From Lota lota (taxonomy: Eukaryota; Chordata; Actinopteri; Gadiformes; Lotidae): a stretch of 64,000 nucleotides of DNA. The position numbers were made by a program, and so were the translations under genes. Numbering within the stretch: the first letter of the stretch is position 1; every line of letters begins with the position of its first letter. Under the pieces are notes generated by a model that saw nothing but the letters and a program-made list of their open reading frames with translations, searched no databases and had not been told where the DNA came from. The stretch spans positions 475,001 through 539,000 of the forward strand of contig JACYXH010000235.1 of the NCBI GenBank assembly GCA_026745465.1. Direction: 5' to 3'. Positions 1 to 26,307 of this stretch are shown in pieces.

Positions 1-197
1 ACAGTAACATCAAATACAATAATTTATGAACATTTTTAAACATTCGCTGTAGAGAAAAGTATCCTGTCAGATTAAGTAGTAATCATAAGTAACTAATCAT
101 GTTGGTATTGTAAAATAAAGAAATGTTTGGAATGTATTGTTTAACAGTCTGGATTTGTAGGGTCGTCAGTGCTTGTCCTTCTTGCTCTCTCTCCTAG

Positions 198-2549
198 GTA
201 TTATAGCAGTCAATGCCCTGGTGCTGTGCTGCTGGAGAATCCCATCGATGCAAAGAACCATGATTAAATACTTCACATCTAACCCAGCCTCCAGTGAGTA
301 GGATCTCTGTTCACTTCCTCTAGAAACGTGGTGCATTGCAGAAAATGGTTATATAGAATACCATCAGAGCCAGATCAGGAACGGACTTGGTGATGGAATT
401 ATAATTGAAGACTTTGATAAGACTTGTATAGGAAGCATTGCTTTACGATGTATTGTGAAATGACACCAGTGTACAGCAATACGTTAACCAGCATGTCACC
501 ACTTACACCACACTACACTCGGCTATGGTGTTTTCCCCCCACTACCGAAAGGTACTTGGTTCAATCCCCTGTGTCCAAGTCCTACCTGCAGGCCTACCAG
601 GTCCCAAATGGCATGTCGGAATTCACTGCTTTGGAAAATGTCCAAAGCGGTGAATTAATAGTGAATAACAACAGTGAATAGTGACTCAATAGTGAATAAC
701 AACAGAATAACACATGCCCGTTGTTGTTGTTTTCAGAGACGCGGTGCCTTCCCATGATCCTCTCCTCCTTCAGCCACTACTCCGTGGTCCACATGGCGGC
801 CAACATGTATGTGCTGTGGACCTTCTCCTCCAGCATCGTCTCCATTCTGGGCCGGGAGCAGTTCCTCGCCGTCTACCTTTCCGCTGGTACAAATAGAATA
901 ACCAATGCTCCCCTGCTAGGCAGCTAATATAGATGATATAAACAGCGTGGTTGTGTGGGTGATAACGGCGTTCTGTAACAGCAGTTAGTTTTTGGGGAGA
1001 TTTTTTATAAAGTGGGCATTGGCTCACTGGTTGATTTCACTTGCATCATGTTCCAAGGGTATGTAGTCAAAAGAATGACACTTCGATTTAATCCAATGCT
1101 TTGCCTGCTGCTTTGGTTAAGTTAAACTTATCTAGTTGTAAATTGTCTCAACTCCCCTAGGAGAAAGCATGACTTAACAATTGATTAACAAAAATCACAA
1201 AAGACGTCACTATATTTGAGTTTTAAAGTAGTTGGTCATTCACAATACATTAAAATTTGATAACAGGAGGTGGATTGGATCGACAAACATGGTAGTATTT
1301 CTTACATGTGGGTGATTGCTGTGTAAATGTTTGGATGCTAGCTACCAGCTTCAGCTCACACACCTTTTGATTTTTGTCTTGTTGCAGGTGTGATCTCCAA
1401 CATGATTAGCTATTGCTGTAAGACAGCCACTGGTCGACTTTATCCCTCATTAGGAGCGGTAAGCAATCCTTGATGACCTCAGAATAAGTTTTTTTTTTTT
1501 TCATATACTCTTTCATATATTGCGTTGAAAGAGAGTGAGAAAGACCTGTAGCATAGGACTGCAGGTCAGAATCGAACCTGGGTCGCTACAAGGTGTAAAG
1601 CATGGTAAGCGCACGAGCGGTTTGAGCCACCCAACCTCATTGTATGATAAGTTTGAAAAGGAAAGGCAATACAATACCAATAAAGCTATTTTCCACATAC
1701 TATTTGATGTCCTCTTGTTGTTTGAACTCCAGTCCGGTGCGGTGATGACTGTGCTCGCAGCGGTCTGCGCCAAGGTGCCAGAGGCTAAACTTGGCATCAT
1801 TCTCCTTCCCATGGTCACGTTTACAGCAGGGAATGTAAGGTGATACACACCAAGTGTGACTGTCAGCGTGTGTATGTGTGTTTACATGTGTAAATAACCT
1901 TCAAATTGAAAGTGTGTGTTTCCATTTAAAGTAGCTGATTGACAACTTGTTGGCAGTTGCATCTCATGTGATAGTGCATGTCTGTTAGGGATTACTCAAT
2001 GCTGTGCTGCTCTGGGCTGTCCTCCTTACTCTGTCTTTCTGTCCCCAGGCCTTGAAAGCACTCATCGCCCTAGACACAGTGGGACTTATTATGGGCTGGC
2101 GGTTTTTGGATCATGCAGCTCATCTTGGAGGGGCTCTTTTTGGAGTGTAAGTGTCATGGTAGCAAATATTATTAGAATACATATTAGTTACATATTGATT
2201 ACAATGATGTTCTTATTGGATTTGGAAACACAGGCTTATAAATCGAAAAAGGTATCATAGAAAACTGAAAGAGTTGAAAAACCTTTACAAGCAATGGGTG
2301 TTCCTACTTTTAGTCCAAAGGTTCACATGCTAGCTAGTTAACAAGTTAACCTTTTTCTGTAATAATTCCTTAAAGTATAGGCTTTTTGTAATCTCCTGTC
2401 TTTCTGACGGTTTCTACGGCAGATGGTACGTAGCATACGGCCACAAAGTGATCTGGAGGAAAAGGGAGCCCTTTGTGAAGCTTTGGCATAACATCCGTTC
2501 CCATGGTAGCGGTGGGAGGCGACCGGGCAGCGGACCAGGGTCTCTGTGA
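198..2549 (+). CDS. parl: PARL, mitochondrial rhomboid protease (5' part outside window)
   Basis: Intramembrane serine protease of the inner mitochondrial membrane; the known family cleaves PINK1, PGAM5 and similar substrates. Six exons can be read: 198-293, 737-886, 1388-1458, 1733-1834, 2049-2146 and 2423-2549 (TGA), all with GT-AG borders and matching phases. The catalytic GASG motif is split by an intron: GA ends exon 1388-1458 and the serine codon is 1733-1735. The second catalytic residue is the histidine of DHAAHLGG in exon 2049-2146. [10 protein letters not shown] and YLSAGVISN are also recognisable family blocks. The C-terminus (after REPFVKLWH) ends in a short Gly/Arg/Ser-rich tail. 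The N-terminal part, with the mitochondrial targeting peptide, lies upstream of base 1. An AATAAA at 2990-2995 is a plausible poly(A) signal. Identity is by recall of the PARL sequence; the fit is strong. Confidence 0.95.
1541..1650 (-). mobile_element. tRNA-derived SINE-like fragment in parl intron
   Basis: Read on the minus strand, this has a Pol III-type B box (GGTTCGATTCT) about 40 bases after an A-box-like TGGCTCAAACCG, the arrangement expected of a tRNA-related SINE head. It ends about 80 bases before the parl exon that carries the catalytic serine. The body and tail of the element are not clearly defined, so the limits are approximate. Confidence 0.5.
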
Positions 2550-4704
2550 GGTCCTCAGTCAGCCCAGCACCCTCGGGTGGGGCTCGTTCGGTAACTTATG
2601 AGACGGCCATTGAACTGAACATGTTTACACCATTTATTGGTTTTATGACGGAGGTCGATGCACTGGTAACGGGGAGAGCTGTGATTGGACAAGAGGCTGA
2701 TGGGAGGCTTGGGATAAGTGATGATGGGAAACAAGGTTTTATTGGTGTTATTGGTGCAGAATAAGACCAGGGACCAGATCCAAGAAGCAGGTTGTGGAAA
2801 CTAAAACCTAAACTCTGGTGAGAGTATGATTTAGTCTCATTGCAGGCTTTTAGAGCCATCATCAATCCCACTGTGGAAAACAGCGAGGCAAAAGGTTGTC
2901 CTGACGGAACATGATTATGATCATCGGCTATTATAGCCTACATATGTTTTGCAGGAGGTTGACAATGCAAACCAATCGGGAGCTGATTAAATAAACCAAT
3001 TATGAGAACTGGATGCAATACTGGCTACATGTTTTATTACTGTATTAAACTAAATAACAATTTCATATAAAATTAGCATTTAAATGGTATTTAAATTTAT
3101 TTGTGGGCTATATCGTATCAGTCACATTTTCTGGGACATTTGTACCACTAAAATGTACATTTAAAGTCTTTAACAAACTTTGGAACAATGCAAGTAATTT
3201 AGAGAGACTGCTGCAGGTTCAGCTTGAGTGCTGTTACTGCTAACCCTGTCCCATCATTTGGAATAAAAAAAAATCAGGATTTCAATGAATTCTGAAACAA
3301 ACTAAAAATCCCTTCCTCCCCACGTCTTGGATTGTATTTCCCAATAAAGGCTGGAATAGTTTCAGTCCAACTTTTTTATCCTGTCCCTATGTGAAGCGTC
3401 TCTCCTCTCAATCTTGATCTGAGTGTGTTTGTTACGTCAGTATTTGATCATTCAATTAAAGAGTTTATTCTATGTGAGACGTGATAGTTCCCAAATTCAA
3501 AGTTATGCTGTGTTTTTATGGCATGAACCAAACAGCTCATTTGGGTTGAACAGGTGGAGTTATTCATTTTCCAATTTACAAATAAATTTGATTGAGCTTA
3601 GTGTACTGCACATACTTATTAATTTGTGGAAAGAAAACCCCTTCAAGGAATTGCAATGTAACTTTAGTTTAATAACATCCAGCATAAAATGAGGTACATA
3701 CATTTACATGCATTAGTCAAAATCATGTAATCCATGTAATATGTCACTTTAAAACGTATTAAACTTCAAAAAAGTTGAGTTTATGAGTCAACATTGCATT
3801 ACAGAACCGATAACGTTGAAGCATATGTGTTAACTACATGGCAATCATACATTTAGAAATATGGCAGATATTTTCTTAGATCAGTTCATTTCAAGATTAA
3901 ACAAAAATGCTTGTTGAAATGGACCCAAGTATAAAAAATTGACCTAATAGAAAAGTCATGCGTTCTATTAACAGATATTCATAACTTTTTGGAAGAAAGG
4001 CAAAACAGGCAACCAACTCAAAGAGTTGAGACTATAGTGTAAATAGATTTGTGGAGAAATTGTCAAAGCTTCATTTGTAAAACCTGAGATAACAACATGT
4101 ATGTTTATACACTAATGACCTTCTTAGACCCAACAGGTTCATATGCATCCATCTTTGAAAACTGCTTCTTACACCTGTATTTCCACTGAGGCCAACAACA
4201 GATCATCAACACTTAAAGAAACAAGTATAGGGAAGGCATTGACACATTATTGGGGGCATCAAGCAAAACAATGTACAAAATACAATTATATAATCGATCA
4301 TTGCCACAAATCTGCCATTGACAGATTTGTTTCTTTTGACTGAGAAACACTTTTGGTCAAGAATATGAACAGGCAGTGTTTATAATTCGCCATTTGTCCT
4401 AGAAGATGTCAATACATATCACATTTTATCACTACTTTTTATTTTCAATGAGGTATCCTTGTAATTTGCTCTTTATATTTCTTAATTAACTATTGAGAAA
4501 TTAGCAAAAATGTAGCACAATAATCTGTCCTGCATTCCTATTCTGTATCCTGTGATGCAAACCCAAAGAAAAGTATCTTGAGTCTCGAAAACAAACTCCC
4601 ACTCTGACAGCCAAGGCCCATATGCATGCAAGAGTGTCACTCAAGTCCTTCTTTCCCTGAAGTCCCCAGCGGCTTGCCATCACACCACTGCGGGATCCCC
4701 AAGG
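2550..4704. other. parl 3' flank and extl2 3' flank (convergent genes)
   Basis: AT-rich sequence between the convergent stop codons of parl (2549) and extl2 (4705). It holds the presumed 3' UTRs of both genes. AATAAA occurs at 2990-2995 and again near 3263 on the plus strand. No convincing coding exon or structured RNA was seen; the short open frames here have no recognisable motif or splice context. Confidence 0.5.
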
Positions 4705-6152
4705 TCAGCCTTTATTCTTGTGGTTAGCGTAGCTGGGGAATCCGAACTGGCAGAGCATGAGGTTGGAGAAGCACAGGGGCATGGAGCCGTAGATGTGCGC
4801 CAGCCTGTTCAGACAGTAGGACCTCTGGAGCAGATGTTCGGGGCGATGCCACATCCCCAGGTACCCGCTGCCCGCTTCCTTCTCTATGTTGCGGAAGTCC
4901 ACGGGTTTGACGAACACCCCCGACGGCCTGCTGGCCACGATGCCCTTTGACCTTGGCGTACCCTGGAACGACCTCGGCTGTTGCGCCAAATAGAGGGAAA
5001 CTGCGAAATTCATGGCGATGTCGTCGCAGTTTTGTGTTTGGTCCACCAGCTGGTGCACTGCTTGAGGTTGCTCCTGGAAGAGCTGCAGGTAGCGGTGGTG
5101 GAAGAAAGCCGCGCCGATCAGCACCATGGAGTACCTGCCGTGAACGGATAGTGAGAAATGTGCATGGAACGTATGTTTCATGATTACTTAGTACAGGGGT
5201 AACACTGAACCATATATGCAAATGTGATCTAACCCTGTTGGTAGTATCACAGTCAGTAGCCCTACTACAGTATATTCCTATATGATGCACTAAAATGATG
5301 TCCTACCTGTCCCCTCCACCAATCTCTGGATCTTGCAGCTCAAAGCTACCATAGCTATACGTTCCTCCTGCTGTGACCACGTGTTTCCGGGGAACAAACC
5401 CAACAATTTGATCTGGGAATTGCTGTGGCGCACATACATAGATGGCCATCAAACCAACATACCTATACTAATACATTGGTTCCAATGACACAGTAACAAT
5501 TATGTTTGAAGTATTGTACAGGAATTACCTTCCAGACGGAAAATGCAAAAGTGATGTCCGGGACACTGACCAGGGTGTCGTCATCCAGCATCAACACAGC
5601 TAAAATGTCGGCAAAGATGAGAGTAGGTCAACAGGGAGCCGAACAAAACACAACTCTCAGAGGCATTAACACAAGCTTCCACACAATATACTCAAAACTC
5701 AAATGCACGTACCATCTGTATCAATCTCAGGAAATGCTTGAAGTCGGTTTCGCATTCGGTTGGTACTTTGCTCCTTGAAAATCACCTCCACCGGATGAGG
5801 TCCAAGGGACTTCCAAAGCTTTTGGGGTGTCTGCTCTCCAACATTATTCCAGACTATGATTATTTTCTGGAGATGAGGCATTGCCTGGTAATGGTTTAGC
5901 AATTTAAGCAGAATGTCTGTGCGGTTATATGTCTGAATGACAATAGTAAATTTCTCCTCCTCCGTTTCTTCTGTCCTGTAAACCTGATGTTTGTTGAATG
6001 CTGTTCTTCGTACCGCTCCAAGCCCACCATTGGTCCGGTTGTGCTCCTCGGCTGATGGCAACAGAGCGGTGAGAGCAGCACCGACTAGAAGCAGCAGCAG
6101 GAGAGGCCAAACTAAATGATTTCTCCGAAGATTGATCCAGGCGCGGGGGACC
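4705..6152 (-). CDS. extl2: EXTL2-like alpha-1,4-N-acetylhexosaminyltransferase (first exon not located)
   Basis: Golgi type II membrane glycosyltransferase (GT64, exostosin family) that acts on the glycosaminoglycan linkage region. Exons on the minus strand: 6152-5713, 5599-5529, 5422-5307 and 5134-4705 (TGA at 4707-4705), with consistent phases. The first readable exon starts with a basic stretch, then a Leu-rich signal anchor (WPLLLLLLVGAALTALLP), then a stem and the catalytic start FTIVIQTYNRTD. NNVGE, NRMRNRLQ and the metal-binding LDDDTL motif (exon 5599-5529) follow, and then TQNCDDIAMNF and GYLGMWHRPEH near the C-terminus. The reading frame enters at 6152 through a CACAG acceptor without an ATG, so an upstream coding exon must exist. 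I could not place it between 6153 and the divergent gene at 6946. The family match is strong. Confidence 0.93.
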
Positions 6153-6535
6153 CTGTGTTATAGGAGAGAGCACTCGTATGTGCACGATTCCGAAGAAGAA
6201 GAAATATCCACAATCACAGTCAAGTTCAATATACATATGCAACTTTTTATTCATTTACCTCATTTTGTCGTCACTGTTGATTTGGCATTACACAGAGAAG
6301 CCACTGCTTGTTGACTGGCACCGGAGAGCGAATGCAGGAGCGGCCCTGCTATTGGCCAACCAGCTTGTCATTAAAACAATGTTCCAGGTAGATAATATGG
6401 ATACTATTAATAAACACGTATTGTTTATCATTTATCACCATATAGCCACTGTTAAGCTAACCCAACCAGGCTACTTGCTGTGAGTCTGGCCAACATATTA
6501 TATTATTCGCAAAAGGTTAACATTGTGACGGTGTC

Positions 6536-6750
6536 CGACTGTGACGTGAGTAGCTCCACCTCTACTGTGACGTAAATAGCTCCACCTCTACTGTGACGTA
6601 GGAGCTCCACCTCTAGTGGCATGTGGATAGCTCCACCTCTACTGTGACGTAGGAGCTCCACCTCTAGTGGCATGTGGTTAGCTCCACCTCTAGTGGCATG
6701 TGGATAGCTCCACCTCTAGTGGCATGTGGATAGCTCCACCTCTAGTGAGA
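6536..6750. repeat. 26-bp minisatellite with CRE-like half-sites between divergent genes
   Basis: About eight copies of a 26-bp unit built on AGCTCCACCTCTA. In the left part the unit ends CTGTGACGTA, which contains the CREB/ATF half-site TGACGT. In the right part that segment is replaced by GTGGCATGTGG. The array lies about 390 bases upstream of the extl2 exon at 6152 (minus) and about 200 bases upstream of the reductase start codon at 6946 (plus), so it could act on either promoter. Function is inference. Confidence 0.7.
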
Positions 6751-6945
6751 ATAACCGGAAGCACACGACACAGATTCAGTTCTGATTAAATAGACTAATT
6801 CTCATCCATACCAACACTCATTTTGGATAAGGTAGACTACTACGGAATTGGGTTTATGTTTTAAATAATATGTACAGCATAACGGTGTTATTTAAATACT
6901 TCAGTGTACTGATTTAGTTTAAAGTTATTAGTCAGTTCGCAAAAC

Positions 6946-11517
<4,572 letters not shown>

Positions 11518-11876
11518 AACTGGTTGCAGAGTTCCTTCCCACTGCAGACCTACCTATGTAGAGAACCATAGTCACCTGATGGAATGGGTCCTATGATGGT
11601 CACCATGATGAGATTACTTTTTAGTTTGGAATATATAATAATATTATCTTTCTCTTGATTTATAAATACTTTTGTTTGATGCCCTTTCTAATGCTTACCA
11701 CATGGCAAGATCAATCAGCAGTGATATGTAAAATGCATGGCTCATTCACCGATCTTCAACTTTCTTCATCAGATAACTTGGGATTAATGATAGGCTATAG
11801 TTGGCAAAATATAATCACATTCAACCTTAATAACAGAATAAATAACTAATTTAATAACATAATTACTATATTGTGG

Positions 11877-12018
11877 GAGTGTGTGTGGATGATGGCTGGT
11901 TGAAGCAGCCTCACCTGGCCGAGGCTGATTGGACTCTGGGGCTGGGTGAGGCTGCACACCTGTGGCACATTGAGTAATCAGTGTGCACAGGTTAAACCAG
12001 CCATCACCACACACACTC
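11877..12018. repeat. 142-bp inverted-repeat (hairpin) element
   Basis: The ends are inverted copies: GAGTGTGTGTGG...GATGGCTGGTT at the left and its reverse complement at the right. An inner pair (GCAGCCTCAC with GTGAGGCTGC) is nested inside, so most of the element can fold on itself. It could be a short MITE or part of an LTR; no target duplication was identified. It lies 360 bases downstream of the reductase stop codon. Confidence 0.5.
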
Positions 12019-12183
12019 AGGGATAGCTCTCCTGCATGGCAACATGGAGCACCAGGCCACGTAGCATTTTCAACAAACCTTTACAATGAACCGGTCTTTC
12101 AACACCACCACCCTGCGTCCTTGTCTGGCGGAGCCCAATAGAAGTCACCTAGGTGGCCTGTAGCATGGACCTTAAGACCGTAT

Positions 12184-12360
12184 AGAACACTAAACACCGT
12201 ACACACCATACAGTTACAGAACGATCTATAGAACTTTGTTGACACTATAGAACCTATATAATGCTATAGAACACTACACACCATACAGTTACAGAACGAT
12301 CTATAGAACTTTGTTGACACTATAGAACCTATATAATGCTATAGAACACTAATCACCATA
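12184..12360. repeat. 75-bp tandem duplication rich in CTATAG motifs
   Basis: Two nearly exact 75-bp copies begin at CCATACAGTTACAGAACGAT, 12206 and 12281, inside a wider stretch (to about 12550) with many CTATAGAAC and GACACTATA motifs. This looks like a decayed simple array. No coding content was seen. Confidence 0.75.
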
Positions 12361-13510
12361 CAAACCTTCAGTGTTACAGAATGATAAACTATAACTATTT
12401 TGACACAATATAATATTTGATCAACGATATAACCATTCAGGACAATAAGTATGGACACTAAACTCTATCGACACTATATAACTCCATAGACCCTATAGAG
12501 CACTGCATAGTATAGAGTACTATACAACGCTATATCGACACTAGCGTACTGAACTATCAACACAAATACGTCAACAAACTCACATTACAATGTCGCCCCC
12601 TACAGGGTTGCGACAGGCAGTGCCATAGACGGTAAGGAGTCGTGTTTGTATTATCGATGTAGTCCAAATTGATGTTTTCAAAGCTCACTAGTTTGTTAAT
12701 ATGATAACAATGTTAATTATAACAACAAGAACTATAACAATAATAATAAAAATACACTTTTGTCAAATTGTTGAAATTATTGAAATTACAAGATAAATCA
12801 CGGTAGAAAACATGTCTATAATTGACTACCTTTATAATAAACTAAACTAAAGAGCAGAGATTTGCTCTTTAAATAGTTGTGGGAAATGTAGTTTTTTTTA
12901 AATGGGCTATACCAATCCGTTAAATTATTGAATATAGGCTACATATATGACAAGTTAAATAGATTACATTTTCAACCAATGTTATTAGTGACAAATATCT
13001 GAAACATCATATTAAACAAGAGTACCAACGTGTTCTTTATTGTAACAATTAAAAGCCAAAAGAGCCAAGTATACACCCCCACATGTTGCAAGAATACCTA
13101 CGGACCGTTTGAGTCCATTCTCTTCCACTGTCGGAGTACAACCGAGAGCACCCCTGTAAGCTTGTCCAGCCACAGACGTCGATTAAAAACCAAAGTAAGT
13201 GTTGTAAATTCATGTTTTACGCTTGGGATTGTGAAGAAGGTGGGCCGTTGTTCGCAGCTTTATGAAACGTGTTGAACGGGAGGTGAAAGACGCCACGTGG
13301 CTTTGTGAACAAAGTTCCCGTGCTTGTCAAAGTTGTCCTCAGCATGGAGCAGCAGATGGTTGTCCCTTATTAAACAATGTAATCAGCTGTCATTGAAATG
13401 CAGAATTAGGTTGGGGATTGTTGTATGGAGAGCTGGTTAAGGGTTTTATTCTCTGTAGATTGTTACGAGCAGGTTTCATGAAATGTTTTATGTGACTTTA
13501 AAATAAGAGG

Positions 13511-13560
13511 TTGTCCACTAGGTTAGCCTTGACCTAAAACAAGGCTAACCTAGTGGACAA
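13511..13560. repeat. Perfect 21-bp inverted repeat with 8-base loop
   Basis: The 21 bases 13511-13531 are the exact reverse complement of 13540-13560, separated by ACCTAAAA. It is followed by a short telomere-like CCTAACCCTAACCC stretch at about 13571-13588. It lies between a candidate non-coding exon (donor at 13195) and the ORF at 13988. It is short for a microRNA precursor. It could be a palindrome formed during repair. Confidence 0.8.
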
Positions 13561-13987
13561 GGGTGGGTTAGCCTAACCCTAACCCTTAATCAAGGTGTGT
13601 TTGGACATCAGTTTCACATTGGAACCTAATTATCCTTTTCCACAATGTTTGACATTTTCAGTAAGTCTGCTCTGACATTACTTTTTCAAGTTTTAAAGCA
13701 CTACCCGTTGTCAAATGTAGTAACTTTTCAGCGCTATGTTACAAGTCTGGTAGACGATATGGTAACTGGCCAGACTTTAAAGCAAACATTCATGGATTTA
13801 ATCAGCTGTTTGGATTGGCAGTACTGTATTGGTGTATGATTTCAGTACATCTACTTTCCCTGTTGAACCTCTTCTTTGTGATGTACTGTTTAACAAATGT
13901 CTCTAGCTCCTACCTGTCGCTTCTCTTCCCTTCTCATGTATCCGTCACAAGATTTGAGTGTAGACGACACCCCCTTTTATTTGACCA

Positions 13988-14530
13988 ATGGATCAGTCTA
14001 AACCTAACCCCACGCAAGGAGGAACCCCTCAGATTGCTATCCCAGGAAGAAAGGCCAGCGGCCCCACTGTGGAGCGGGGAAGCCTTGGTAGCGCTGGCGC
14101 CCAGTCCGGTCGCCGACAGCGCATGCGCTCCTCCCAGTCTGAGAACCAGGGCTCTGGCGCCGAAGAGGACTTGTCCGGCGGTCCGTACGGCCGAAGCCCC
14201 GTGCTGCACGGCACGCAGACCAACCCGGAAGGCAAGAGCGCCAACGGGATGCTGTCATCCTCCCCGAGGAGCCCAGGCACCAAGGGCCCCAATGCCCCCC
14301 GCGGCGGGGCCACGCGTACAAAGCTTCCCCCGGGCCCGAGGCAGGGGGACCCCGACAAGGAGAACGGGAATGCCCCCCGTCGGCCTGCCGGGAGGGGTCG
14401 CAGCCGCACCACCTCGGAGAGCGAGAGGGGGGGTAAGGGCAGCCGGGGGCCGACCCAAAGGAAGCGGGGCCTCTCTGAGACGGAGGGCCGACCCTGGCGG
14501 GACAAGTATGACCACCTCACTCACTGGTGA
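13988..14530 (+). CDS. Unrecognised basic, low-complexity protein, 180 residues
   Basis: I do not recognise this protein. The ORF has a good start context (ACCAATGG) and is strikingly GC-rich against AT-rich surroundings. It encodes a disordered, basic, Gly/Pro/Ser/Arg-rich chain with no membrane segment or Cys/His motif. Clusters such as PAGRGRSR and RGPTQRKRG look like nuclear-localisation or RNA-binding regions, and the chain ends in WRDKYDHLTHW. A pyrimidine-rich stretch and AG at about 13950 could be an acceptor. A GTAAGTG donor at 13195 could end a 5' non-coding exon. The ORF is read as a single coding exon ending in TGA. It lies 1.3 kb upstream of the eef1d start codon on the same strand, but it cannot be the known long eEF1B-delta N-terminus: it lacks that isoform's repeated WxDKxxYDxAE motifs. 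The other frames of the same stretch are also open, so composition contributes to its length. Confidence 0.55.
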   Translation: MDQSKPNPTQGGTPQIAIPGRKASGPTVERGSLGSAGAQSGRRQRMRSSQSENQGSGAEEDLSGGPYGRSPVLHGTQTNPEGKSANGMLSSSPRSPGTKGPNAPRGGATRTKLPPGPRQGDPDKENGNAPRRPAGRGRSRTTSESERGGKGSRGPTQRKRGLSETEGRPWRDKYDHLTHW

Positions 14531-15826
14531 AATTGGAGAGATGCATCTTTGTTTTTAATTTTGACTTCAACTGATTGACTTTTTTGATTGGATTTTTGAT
14601 TTATTGTGGCTGTTTATGTGTAATTTGTTTTCTCCTTTTTCATTTGCGCCTCAAGTGTCTTGTTGTTTCCTCGTTTTATTTTTTTTGCTCGGGTGTGTTG
14701 ATTTTGGGAAAGCACCAAAAAAAAAGGTTTATCTGACTTATACAAGTAACACCCCCCCCACACACACACGTTAGTGTCTTCTGATTGGCTGAGCTTGGGT
14801 ATAATGTGATACACGGTACATCAGAGCTCAACATCACATTTGTTGCTGACAAACTGCAAGGGGTGGCACTAGAGGCCGTTGGCCAATCTTTTGTCTAATA
14901 ATCCAGGGTCTGCAACTCTGCACACAAGCTGCCTCAACTCAATGAACAAAGGATGTCTGTCTGCTGCTGTAATCCATTTGCATTGTATGTGTGTGTGGAG
15001 GACAGGGAAACATGGCGTCTAGGCCTACCTAACTCTTACATTCTGCTTTGATACTGGTAAAGGTTGATTTATGGTCTTCGTGTACTCAATGCACGCTCAC
15101 CACAAGCATAGCAAAGACGTTTAGAGTTGCCGGGCTGATGGAAGTCATGTTGCTGTGGCAATGTTTAGAGCAACGTATAAGCGAACAGACAAACAAAATA
15201 TCTATATTTATGTTGGGGACTCAAGTGGAAACGAATAGTTTTCTGCGCTTGTCTAACCACAAACTATAACTTTGAAAAATAGACTGGTTAACCCAATCAT
15301 TGACACGTCTAAAGAAGGGCTTGAAACACCTATCTCTGTTCTGTCCATTTTATAGCACGCAATCTGTTACTGTGCTTTCAAATGTTCAGAGGTAGGTGGC
15401 TTACGCCCAATGACACACAAGACAGAGTTACGTACATTTTGCATCTTGCGGGCGCCAAGTACATGGTGTCCATGAATGGGCTTTTACCCACATAGCCCCG
15501 ATGCCTCCAGTAGTCATCTGACTGTTGGTGACTTCAATTGTTTGGAAACTCTCAATTTGCGTCGCTTTTGATGAATCTCTCCATTTTCCGACATGTCACT
15601 GCATGCGAGTTTGAGTTGTAATCTCTCACCATTGTCCTCCAATCCTCACGCATCATCCAATCAAGTTGTGCCCTTTGTCCATAATGTCGTCATTGATTGG
15701 TTGTTTGATTGGTTGCTATTAACAATTGTTCTCTTTAATCCGACATACTACGGCAGATTTATGTATGGCTTGTGTCGTACAGTTTGGTAATTCTCTGCTG
15801 TCATTTTCCCCACCACCAGTATCAAC
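14531..15826 (+). other. Intergenic / 5' region before eef1d start codon
   Basis: This stretch holds the presumed 3' UTR of the ORF ending at 14530 and the promoter or 5' intron of eef1d. A CCACCAG acceptor sits at 15810-15819, seven bases before the eef1d ATG, so a non-coding first exon must lie upstream; I could not place it. No other gene was seen. Confidence 0.4.
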
Positions 15827-23273
<7,447 letters not shown>

Positions 23274-23340
23274 GCATCCTCTCCCTTCCTCTCCCTACTC
23301 CACCAAAGTGTTGCTTCGTCTCTCTGCTTGCCTGGTTCTT

Positions 23341-23346
23341 AATAAA
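23341..23346 (+). promoter_or_regulatory. eef1d polyadenylation signal
   Basis: AATAAA 68 bases after the eef1d TAA. The convergent TRIM gene's stop codon is at 23438, so the two 3' ends nearly meet. Confidence 0.7.
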
Positions 23347-23437
23347 ATCCTGCACTTTGAGCACAGACATCTGGTGTTGGCCGTCATGGATTTTACAAAA
23401 TGCAAAATACTCAATCATCATATACATTACCAGATTG

Positions 23438-26307
<2,870 letters not shown>

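Noticed and set aside
1513..1848. Open frames on both strands around 1.5-1.85 kb
   Set aside because: They read through a SINE-like fragment and the parl exon 1733-1834 in part. The true coding unit is the spliced parl exon.
13988..14432. The orphan ORF as the N-terminus of a long eEF1B-delta isoform, using the GTAAGGG donor at 14433
   Set aside because: Splicing from 14432 to the eef1d exon at 15820 puts a stop codon right after the junction. The ORF also lacks the WxDKxxYDxAE-type repeats of the known long isoform.
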